DNA from: Escarpia spicata
Taxonomy: Eukaryota; Annelida; Polychaeta; Sabellida; Siboglinidae
Reading direction: 5' to 3'
Length of the DNA: 64,000 bases
NCBI GenBank assembly: GCA_963995525.1
Contig: OZ023208.1
Span: 19,859,699-19,923,698 of the forward strand
Under the pieces are notes generated by a model. The model worked only from the letters and a program-made list of their open reading frames with translations, was not told the origin of the DNA and ran no database searches. Shown here in pieces: positions 35,801 to 47,800 of the stretch (position 1 is its first letter; each line of letters begins with the position of its first letter). Both the position numbers and the translations under genes were made by a program.

Positions 35801-38800
35801 CTGCCATTGCATATTCACTTGTGCTGAGTTATATCAGTTAGATTAATTAATAATTTTAAAATACGAAAAAAATGTGTATTCGTACCTTTGCTTTGCCCCA
35901 GGTCTGCTTATCACCATCAGGCATTTACATTATAATGACAAGGGTTCTATTTTTCTTAAAGATGGAATTCCAAGTACGACATGGTTGTCACCCAGCGCCA
36001 TGCATTTGTTAATATTGTAAACAACAACGATTAATAAAGATGACTTATTTTTAATGATTCCATGTCACCTGTTGTGGGCTGCAGGACGGGTGCGGGCTGC
36101 CTTTTAACTAATTACTGCGGAGCGGGTTGCGGGCCAAGTTACTGCGGGGTGGGGCGGGCTGCGGGCTAGGATGTGACAAAATCTGCGGGGCGGGCTGCGG
36201 GCAGAGTTGTAATATGCGGGGCGGGCTGCGGGTCAAATGACATAGTTGCGGGGCGGGTGCGGGCTCAGATTTCCAGCCCACGCAGGGCTTTAATAAGTAA
36301 CTACTTGAGTGAGTGAGTGAGAGGGCATGAGTGAGTGCGTGTGCATGCGATATGTGCTACCATGCGTATATGTCAATGTAGGTGAAAGAGTCTGTAACAG
36401 ACAGAATGTAACAGTAATATGTCATTGTTGTCCCCAGATTGTAGGAGGTGCCAGGAAATCATCTGTTCTGTGTTGCTGGATCCCTTCCCTACAACTACAT
36501 TGTTCAGATATTCTTTATTTGAGTAAACCACAATGCATCATAGAACTATAGCTGACATTAAACATTGCAATTTTCGTCACCGAATCCAGTCAAGAGCTTG
36601 GAGAAACTGCATCCATCTGAATATGGAACTGAAGGACGTGAAGCGACAATCAGAAAAGAAATTCATTGACATCCTGCAGAACGTCCGAGTTGGAAGGTAT
36701 GTATCCGACCACAGCCCATGGAATTGGCTCTTTTTATTTTGATTGGCTAACTAATATATGGTTTGTTGGGTATTGCATATGAATAAAATGTCCCGATTCT
36801 ATGAATTTTTCATCTGAGAGTACTTCTAATATAAAACATAGTGTATTTATCATTATGAATTCTATAAAACCGTGAATTTGAAAGACCGATAAATCGTCTA
36901 ATGAAACAGATTATAGTATATATAGAAAGTGTTTATTTCAATTGGATATTTTCATGTATATATAGATATATATATATATATACACTGTATATATTAAGAG
37001 TTGAAAGATCATGGTGATGAGATTATTTTTTTGACATTCAGTTAACAAATGAAAATCACCTATAGGGGTAGCTGCCGGTCCTAAATTATATATTTTGGGA
37101 TTTCATAATTTTCCAATAGATTAATGTTATGCATTCCCAAATTCCCAATACATTGCATTTTTAAGATTCATATTACAAATTCCTATAATCACATGATGTA
37201 AACTTGCCCATACTGCTTTACGTATGACGTTCTTATTTTGTTTTGGCTGTTTTCTCAAAACAATATTTTTGACATCGGCAAAAATTATTTTGGAAAAACT
37301 ACACAAGGTAAAGAATTTACATTTTCACCAGTTATTCTTTTTGACGTTCCAGGTGCAATGAGCTAGTTTGGATGTCATAGCTGTATTTTAAGGGTTTGTA
37401 AACAAGGGTAAACTAATTAGGGAATTTTTTTTAATCTTCACCTGAACGGCACAATTCACTATGGTCATTGGTCATAAAACACTCGAAGTCAGACCCCAAA
37501 ACCACCTTATTACGCAAAGTAACATTCCAACAAACAACTTATTTTAATAGTATGATGGTATTTGTTATAATTTTGAATAATTTTTCTCATGGGGGCATAT
37601 GTACATAAATCACTGTTGCCATGGCAACAATTATGCAAATTAGCCGATTTTTCACATGCTAAACAACCTTCTGCCAACTAGTATGCTCCTCAACTGTTAT
37701 GAAGATATGATGAGTTTTCACCAAGATATGGCCCGTAGTTACTTTAGGACCAGCGGCTACCCTTAAGTAACGTTACCTCACTCTTGGATTATTAGTTATA
37801 GGATATGTATGACAGATATGATCAGACAGTAAAGTTACAAATATTAGTTATTTACTATGAGACGAGAGAGAATCCTTGTCAGAACTCGCTCCCTGTCAGC
37901 ATTAAGTCAGTAGCAGATATAGTTTTATTTGCCATCATTTGAAAACCTATCTTTTTAGTACTGCATATCCTCCTTAACTTCTTAGCAGTTCCATCCATCA
38001 GTTGATGATTTTGCTTTGTACACAATTATGAGAATACTTTTTTCCACCACTGAACTCAGACTTTACAAGAATAGTGACACTAAAGAAATAATTTACTTGT
38101 CTAGTAGTAGTATATGGGCCCACCTTGATTTCATCATTATAACTACATTTTTGCCTAAATTGTATACCTCTGTGTGTTAGTTCCATCATTCATCATCATC
38201 CCTGGCATATTTATGTTACAAAAATATTGCATATTAGCACACTTTTAAGGCTCAAAGAGCGATTTGGTTTGCATCAACATATGCTGCTATACCGCTCACT
38301 AAGTCACGTAGGGAATGCACAGTTGCAGCAGTGCAGACTGACACAAACCTGGTCACTCTTTGGGCCTCAAAACTGCACTACGATGCACTATGTTTGCAAC
38401 ATAAATTTGTCTGGGGTGATGTTGAATGGCAGAACTAACACACTGAGGTATAAAATTTCAGAAAAAAATGTAGTTATAATGACAATCGAGGTGAGCCCAG
38501 ATACTAGATAAGTGCCAATTTTATTAATGTTCTGATTGTGTTGTTCGGTGTAGATGTCCGGAGTCTGTGTACGAGTGTTTGATGGCGACAAGTCGACACA
38601 GCATTGACCAGGACAGCATCGTGGCTACGAGACTGTGCACACACAAAGAGGATGTCGATCAGATCAACTCTCTCCATCTCTGCCGACTCACAGGTCAGTG
38701 GCAGTGTCTGTGCCAGTCATTACTAAAGGCATATTCACTGTGACACACGTGTACGGTTTAGTCATTTAGTAGCATTACCACAGCGGCCGCCGCGGCTGTT

Positions 38801-41800
38801 GGATCTGGTCAGTTCTGATGCTAAACTGTAACAGGCCACCAGTCACGCAGCCCATACATCATTCAGTCTGTCTTACATAAGGCCAGACACGGCAGGTAGA
38901 TAGGAATATTTTTAAATTTGTGTAAACAGTTCATTTTTTTCTGCCCAATGCATGAAATGGGTCTTACTGAGTAAAATATATATTGAACTTTTTTCAGCCA
39001 GACCCCCTTTTCCATGGTAACAAACAAAATGACCGCCATTTTGAGCAAATGTTGGCAAATTTGGAAACACTGCCATTTATACCCTGCTGATGCTTACTGG
39101 CAGAACCCTGAGCTTGTTTGCTATAATAATTGAACAAGAATTAATGTAGTTGTTAACGGTCATTTAATAATTGTAACCAACAGGAACAAACCGAATACAT
39201 CACTCGATGAGATAACGCTTAAGCGCTAAACAACTGATACTATCATCGAGGTACTACAAACAATTATTAAATGACAAATCAGATTAGCAAAGGTGGGTGG
39301 TAATTTTTCCCCCACCCCATATCAAACAATAATGTGTATATACATATTCGGCACAGGTACAATAGACAATTGGACGTGCTAAACACAACTATCTCCAACG
39401 TTATGGTAACACGTACAAGGAAAAAAACATAGGCACATACAAGTGCAGCAGGTTCAACAAAGCCTGCTGCCAAAGAAATTAAATATAATTAGGTATCATG
39501 CAACAAAGTATCATGGTGGTAGTAAGGGGAGGATGGTGGGTTGAAATAAATCTTCCTTTGTGTTGAAACGGCAAAGACGTTCGCTGCTATCAGATTCCAA
39601 CACAAAGGGACAGTCCACACCCAGCCTCGTTTTGATCCTGGGTGCTTACGTAATTCGGAACATTGGTAGATTATCGTGACAACGAATCGTTGACGGATTA
39701 TCCACATCACATTGCATAAATACTATTTTGACATATGTAAAAATATTCATTTATACCCTGCTGATGCTTACTGGCAGAACCCTGAGCTATAACAATTGAA
39801 CAAGAATTAATGTAGTTGTTAACGGTCATTTAATAATTGTAACCAACAGGAACAAACCAAATACATCACTCGATGAGATAACGCTTAAGCGCTAAACAAT
39901 TGATACTATCATCGAGGTACTACAAACAATTATTAAATGACAAATCAGATTAGCAAAGGTGGGTGGTAATTTTTCCCCATCCGGCCTCCTGCATTAGAGG
40001 CCCAACCCCACCCCCACTGCCATTTTTGATTGAATCTATATGCAGTTATAGTTCTTGCAAATACCTGTTCTATATAGATTCTATTGTGCAATGATCAGAG
40101 CATTTTTTGAAATGTGTTTTTATTTATTTTATTTTTGTGGTAAAATACGAAAAAAATCTAGTTTTTTTAGCAACAAATATGGCTATATCTTTCAAACTAT
40201 TCATGATTTTAAAAAGTGTCTGATCATTGCACACAGTAGAATATGCTGAATACAACACTGAAAACATGATTTACATGCAATTAAAGGGCATTGCCATTAT
40301 CCAACCACACCTTGTGTGTGTCTATCTCTCGCTACATAAACCAAGCAATGCACAGCAGACTCCAATACACATCACATCCTACAACTACACTCAGGTTGAG
40401 GGTTGGGAGCGGTGAGTAAAATAAGGATTTAATCCAGCATGGATTAAATACGTTTTACACACAGCACCAGCCAGGATGTAAACATTGCCAGTCACAGCTG
40501 GACATTGTGAACTTAGATGAGGCCTCAGCTAAGCTGGATAGAGTTACCTCTAGGGAATGCGACAGATAAGCCCTACATCTCTATATGGTAGTGTCCAGGC
40601 TGCGACTAAGAAAGAGCCAATCACTGCCTGGCATATTATTTGGGTAGGTTTCAGTGAAATTCCTCTGTCGCCAGAGGAAGTTTGTTCTGCCAGCGCAGCC
40701 CGTTTTTTCCGTTTTACCCACCCTCCGTCCCAGCTACTCCAGCTTAGCTATACCTCTATCTACATTACTACATGTAGTTAAATTGTGAACCATTGTGCAC
40801 AGAAAGGTCGTTCACAAAGTTTTTCAATTTGTTGACGCTTTTCCCTGTTTTAGTTTGGTACACGAGGTTTGCATTAATGCGTTTTCCTCAACTGAATGTT
40901 AGATAGTGTACGCAGGGTTTTTAGTGCGGGTACTTTTCGAAGTACATTTTGTGTGGCGGTTCAGCCCTGCCTTTCTGTGTTGTGTTGGGTGGTTTCTGAG
41001 CCCCACATTTATTCTGCTTAGATAGTTAATCATTGGCAATCCCCATTGACAGACATGTATGACTCTTCTACGCTTGTAAGGGGATTTGCCTTTTTTATCT
41101 AGGCCAACGGCAATGCCCATTGTCATGTCTATACATTACTTTACTAGATGCAATTAAAGGGCATTGCCATTATCCAACCACACCTTGTGTGTGTCTATCT
41201 CTCGCTACATAAACCAAGCAATGCACAGCAGACTCCAATACACGTCACATCCTACAACTACACTCAGGTTGAGGGTTGGGAGCGGTGAGTAAAACACCAT
41301 TTTACCTGGGGTGTCTGGCCATAATACATATTTGATATCACTGGAGCGACAAGATGTGTTCTTTACAATGGTATAAAGTTTTAAAAAGTATTCCTTTATT
41401 TGATGAACTTATTGTTCATGATTTAGCAATGATGCGCGCCAAAAATGTCATGCTGTCAGTGCTCCGTGACAGTACAGTTTTTGCAAAAACAGGTCGCGAC
41501 AAATTGAAAACCTGCACTTGTAAACCTATTTGGATCGTCATGAGATCTGTTCGACCAATTAGAAGACATGTTCGTCTTCACTGCAGACGTTGCACGAAGT
41601 TTCCGTGGTAAACCAAACGAAAGTTATGTTGAATTATCGTATAAACATGAATTTTTGATAATGTTATCACCTAAAATTCAAGTTCGTGTATACACATACC
41701 TTCATGTTAGTTTCACACCATTCAGATGGGGCCTCACCCAGGATAACATTTTTGCCAGTCCAATTTTTTACCGACACGCTACGAAGCGCGGTCGGATACG

Positions 41801-44800
41801 CGATCGGACACGTGATGGAATGCCCAATCGGACACACAATCAGCATGCTATCAGACATTAGACGTAGAAAGACACAAGGCTGAATGCACATTTCATGTAA
41901 TGCTGATATGGACTTTTAGTTTATTTTTAATTTTTATGATTGGACATACTAGGTATGATTACCTAAATTTATCATGCAGGTATATTATATATATATATAT
42001 TATATGTATATATATATATATTATATGTATATACATAAACACATATACATGTATGTATATATATATATATATATATATAATTATAAAATATATGTACATA
42101 TATGTGTGTGTGTATGTATATATATACCTGCATGGTAAATATACAAATAAACTAAAAGTACATATTACCCATGAAGGCAAGGTAGAGCACATGGCTGAAT
42201 CAGTGAATGCTCATGTGTTTTCAGAAATGTAAGTAATAATAACAATATAAATATGACGACAAATATGTATATTTTTTTACATAGGAATGAAAGAGATACT
42301 TCTTAAAACACAGATGCAACTACGAGTATATATATATATCTACATATCTATATATCTACATATATATATATATATAATTTTATATCCTGTTATTGAATGA
42401 AAATTCCTAACTTGTATGTATATTTTGTTCAAAGCATGTGATTCACATTTTAAAGCCACTTACAATATAGCACATATAAGTTATTTCATTATAACACATT
42501 TAGTTGCCACAATTTGCATTTCGAATTTTAAAGCATTGGATATTTTTGTTGTACAAGTACCATATCATAATATTAGAAACAAATATTTTAAAAATAAGTC
42601 ACCATGCAATAGGCATGTTTTGATCCATAACAAGTTACAGTTATTAATTAAAACATTGTGTACTCATTAGGGTGGTTCTTAAAAATCAGAAAAAAAATGA
42701 AATTATATTTCTCATGCTCTTACCCCCCAGAATTGTTCCTTATGATAAAAAAGACTCGAGAGACCAAGAGAGAAGACAAAATATTTATATCTAGGGGTAG
42801 CTCAAATGCTTCAAAGTTCACAATATTCGGAGTTTGAGACAATGTAAATGTATTCAGTTATGAGCAGTTTGCTAATTTCCAAATAATAACAAATTATAAA
42901 ATTCATCCAATAAACTTAATTGCACTAATGACACTGCCATGAAATATTGTCATGAATAAGTAATGTCTTAGTGGCATACATGGTTCACATACCAGGTAAT
43001 AAAACCACAGTTTGTGTTCAGGTTCATCCTGTTACCACCTCAATGTGGGACATGTTCAAGCAACAGATTCTATGTGCACAACACTTGTTTCTCACTGTTC
43101 ACTTTGTCCTGTTAAGGTCTGTTCCCTGCTGTCTGGGTAGGCATGGCGGTGCTCCTCAACAACTTGCAGCAAGAACTGAAGCTGGGGCTCGCTTTTGGTC
43201 AGGAGGCCGCTGAATTCTTGAATCAGAGCAACTCTGTGTTCAGCATGGTCATTCACGACTTTCATTGTACAAACTGCTTGAAGTCCTCTCGTTCCTCCCA
43301 CATATCTGGATTGACTTGGAGAAATCCATCTGGAAGCGCCATCAGTTCAAACAATGCAGCAGACTTCAGCGTGACAAAATCTTCCAGCTTCTTCTCTCGG
43401 AAAGATTTGAGGGTGACAGTAACCTTCTTTGTATGAGATAGAGTAGGATCCTGCTCTATCATAGCGTTAACCATCAGCCTCTTTGTTGATAAGCTGACCT
43501 GGCTGTCAAAAAAAGCCAACCCAACAAGTGATTCTGATAGATACCACAAGTGCTTGGCGAGCTTATCTGATGTAGCTCTCAAGATAACTGCATGGATGGT
43601 TGAGTAGTCAAGCAGGGACTTCAGCAGCAGAAAGTCATTGTATGGTGCACTTGCTGCTTGTGGAGCAGTATTCCACGCCTTCAGATACACACGTACAGCA
43701 CTTGCTGCTTGTGGAGCAGTATTCCACGCCTTCAGATACACACGTACAGCACTTGCTGCTTGTGGAGCAGTATTCCACACCTTCAGATACTCATGTACAG
43801 CACTTGCTGCTTGTGGAGCAGTATTCCACGCCTTCAGATACACACGTACAGCACTTGTTGCTTGTGGAACAGTATTCCACACCTTCAGATACTCATGTAC
43901 AGCACTTGCTGCTTGTGGAGCAGTATTCCACACCTTCAGATACTCATGTACAGCACTTGCTGCTTGTGGAGCAGTATTCCACGCCTTCAGATACACACGT
44001 ACAGCACTTGCTGCTTGTGGAGCAGTATTCCACGCCTTCAGATACACACGTACAGCACTTGCTGCTTGTGGAGCTGTATTCCACGCCTTCAGATACACAC
44101 GTACAGCACTTGCTGCTTGTGGAGCAGTATTCCACACCTTCAGATACTCATGTACAGCACTTGCTGCTTGTGGAGCAGTATTCCACACCTTCAGATACTC
44201 ATGTACAGCACTTGCTGCTTGTGGAGCAGTATTCCACACCTTCAGATACTCATGTACAGCACTTGCTGCTTGTGGAGCAGTATTCCACACCTTCAGATAC
44301 ACACGTACAGCAAATGTGCACACATCATGCAGCCCTTTTTCCTCTCTTGGGGTGAGTTTGAACTGGGCTGGAAACATCCAGATCTTGAGAGCGTAGATGA
44401 CCATGGGCATCCAGCAGGCGTGATGCATGGCTCCAGGTAACAAATCGAACTCCTCGGCGAGGAACTGCTCCCAGGAAGATCAACACTAATTCCAGGAACT
44501 CCCTATAGTCATCTCTTGGTTGACTCTCTTCCAGATGATTGTTAGCAAACTCAATGGTGCTTTCCTTGATGTCTTCGACCAAGTTTAACACATCTTCACA
44601 TTCAATTCCTGTTTCATATTTGCCTCGGTCGATGAACTCCCAGTATTCCTGAAACCGCTTGAACAGTGGCACCTCTGGAGAAGATGTGGATTCCATACAC
44701 ACTTGAAATACTGTGCCAATGATGAGTTCCATGATGTGATGTCTGCAGGCCAGTGACAGAAGCTCCTTACCAAGCTTTTGCTCCAAGAGGACACAAGCAC

Positions 44801-47800
44801 CAGCCAGCCGACCAGTATTTGAGCTGGTTGTGTCGAAGCACATAGCTCGAACTCTGTTAACCAAGTCCCAATGGCTTCGAAGACTGCTGCTCTTTATGGA
44901 TGTCACAGCGCCAACGGCCCCTTCAATCTCCTGCTCAGCTACATTGTGGTCGTCGTCATTATCGTCAGCTGATGAGCTGCTGCAAGCATGCGATCCCGTC
45001 TATCTGCCATCCGCTTTTCCTTTGCAAACAACATATTGTCAGCACCTGCCATTGACACGCGCCTTCCTTTCTCACACTGCGCCAGCAAGAAGTCCTCGTC
45101 TTCAGCGAGTTTCATCATGTCAAGAGCATTGGCATGAGCGACATCAAAGAGATCATCGAGGGTAGAGTAGAAGGCGCTCTCGTTAGCGTGCTGTGCTCCT
45201 TGTTCTTCTTAAGCAGATGCCAATTTTCAAGTCTTCTTTAATTTTGTTTCACAGTTTTGATGATCTCTCATTGGAATTCTCGGTTTCTGCCATAACTTGG
45301 CTATCTCCGTTATTGTTGCATCATATGACTGACTGCCTTATGGTTTTCTTAGGTTTGATATGGTGGTGTATGTGTGCCATACGATATGATGGCAACTTGC
45401 TGTCAAGCAATTCAGAGACGGTGGAACCCAAGAGGTATACTCGGTCCTGAGATCTGGTTGTTGCCATGGCTGATCTGATCGTACTAAACAAATCTTTCAG
45501 CAAAGAAACAATACCAGCATTTTAAATCAGCACTCAACAGTCAGCAGAACTGAGTCATAATAATCCATCTGGATTCTCTAGACACGTCTGAGCATGTATG
45601 CAAGTCTGATGTCTGCAGTGCAGTCTGTCGGGGGCGGGTGGAGGGGGTGTAATGTCTATTGAGCATGTAATGATCATGAACTGATACATGTATACATGGT
45701 ATATACATTGTTTAGGATAAGAGCATGCACAATTATGTTCTGAATCTCAGTTTCATGTTATTATCAATGCAACCTGCCCTAATTATACGTTGGCTGCCGC
45801 TAAGGAAATATCCTAAACTTCACCATCATTGAGCTACCTCTAAATATTGTTCAAATGTGCTCATATTTTGTGAGAAATGTTATATATTGGAACAAAATCA
45901 GAGGGTAAGAATATAACATATCAAAACTTCAGAAATAAGGACCACCCTAGTACTCATGTTGCTGTGAATGTTTCAATTGTTAAACTAGAAATCATTCAAA
46001 ACATTAATTAATTTTATTGGCCAGCGTATCTCCATGCCTAGACCACGCAAGCGACGACCAAACAAAGCGGGTCGAGCGGGAGTCGCCACGCCAAAGCTCT
46101 AAAAATAGCGCAGACATAACCTATATCAAGCACAGTCGCCGCACCTATGTTTATCGCAATCCTGTTAGAAATGATGCAACGCCGTCGAACAAAACCTAGT
46201 TTCCGCACTTGTAAATCAATGTTTTCATGTCAGGATTGAACCGGCGTCGCCCGATTGAAACATAAATTACAAGAAACCAACGCATTTACCAACTGAGTTA
46301 GCGGCACCAACAGAAATTCACTGACTGATTTAAGTTGTTATGATAAATTGTACAACTCCTCCTTCATACATCGATGTTCTAGTAATATTATGAGATTATA
46401 CACGTTATTTTCTGTATATGTTTGCTATGTATATATATTGGTGTAGATTATTTCCCATTGGTTGCATTCGATATAATTATTCTGAAAACGAACCGAAGCT
46501 CGGCAAAACCTAGTCAACTTGTAGGCTCATTCGCATTCATTGTTTTGAATAAAATTGGATTCATGTGGAACTATAAGATAACTGCTTGTTCCTCTGTGAT
46601 GAATAGTGTTTGTATTACTTCGGAATATGACACAATAACTCATTCTGACGTTCGTTTCGACCCAAAAGTTATCCTTGTAAACATGCTCTGAATGCAGGAA
46701 AAGGGTCGGCCTGATGTGAGTGTGGGTCATATGTGACGTCACGATACCAACTGATTACCTAATTCATTCATTTTTTATTTTCCTCGTGAATCGCTACACA
46801 GACGGGTTTAAAATCGCATTTGTTACAAATGTATTTTTCTGTATTTTTTAATGTTCTCGAAAGTTACATACAATGTTAAACTTTGTGTACACACGAAAAA
46901 CGGATTTTAGCTAATGCCTTGTTTTTCTTTCCTTTAAATTTTATGCAAATTACGCCATTAATTATTCAAATTGTGGTAATTAATTGATAGCAATGGAACA
47001 GTTTATGCTGTACTATTGTAAACATCATTACACAGTTAAGGTAGCTGCACCGGGTATCATGTCAGTTGATTTCTTTATTTTTTTCTGCATAGAACATTAT
47101 TAGGGACGGTCACATGTGCATCAGCCCAATTCAAACATAAATTCATTCACCATGAATGCAGATCATATAGTGTGGTTATTCTCATGCCACTATGCTGTTG
47201 TATTATAATTACCTAAATGCATCACGCTGTCAACTCACCAAATACTGGCGGTAGTTTTATTTATTCTCTGATAATGCCCGACCTCGGCCGCCATTTACAA
47301 TGACACGTGACTGACCCCAGCAGGTGTCAGTCAATCTTGTCTACCACAACAAGTTCAACACATCGCCCTTCGTAACACAATATCATGAGACAACTTGGCA
47401 GGAAAACCTTGGAGGGAAATCTGAGTAATAGAAGTGTCTGTCAAATTGTGTTGAAATAAGCCACATGCCAATAAAAAAAGTCACATTTCTAAGCAAAAAA
47501 CAAGCATCTGGTGACACTTGTATTATTGGTAACAACTAGGAAGTATTACTTAATGTACCTTTTTATATAAAAAAAAATATACTTACAAAGCCATAACTTG
47601 GCACATGAACTTGACTTGTGTTGACCCAATATTGCACAGGATGGTTTTATGTTTGGTGAAGGAGTCATGCCAAAAATGCGGTACGGATTTTTGCTGTCTT
47701 TCAACATTGTACCAAAATGTTTATGAAGCTGTATCAAACTTAATATGCATTTGTTTACAAAAAAACCCGTCTAAATGTCAATAACATGTTTGTACTTACA

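Larger units (their letters stand above)
42668..45949 (-). mobile_element. DNA transposon, 3282 bp, 8-bp TSD, encodes broken transposase
   Basis: Flanked by the perfect 8-bp duplication GTACTCAT at 42660-42667 and 45950-45957. Termini are TAGGGTGGTTCTTA and, inverted, TAGGGTGGTCCTTA. Diverged inverted similarity continues for about 140 bp (shared CTTACCC, TTGTTCC and GGTAGCTCAA in the same order). The 8-bp duplication fits hAT and also P-type elements; the protein resembles a hAT-related group found in invertebrates. Inserted in PIF1 intron 7, antisense to PIF1. Confidence 0.9.

Noticed and set aside
41354..41611. 85-aa [15 protein letters not shown]
   Set aside because: No recognised domain, no splice context and no repeat partner; too short to support alone.
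43600..44440. Three plus-strand ORFs of about 250 aa over the 51-bp array
   Set aside because: Shadow frames of the minus-strand transposase repeat; only the minus frame continues into conserved sequence on both sides.
46017..46199. 60-aa basic ORF next to the tRNA-like sequence
   Set aside because: No homology recognised and immediately beside degenerate repeat DNA.
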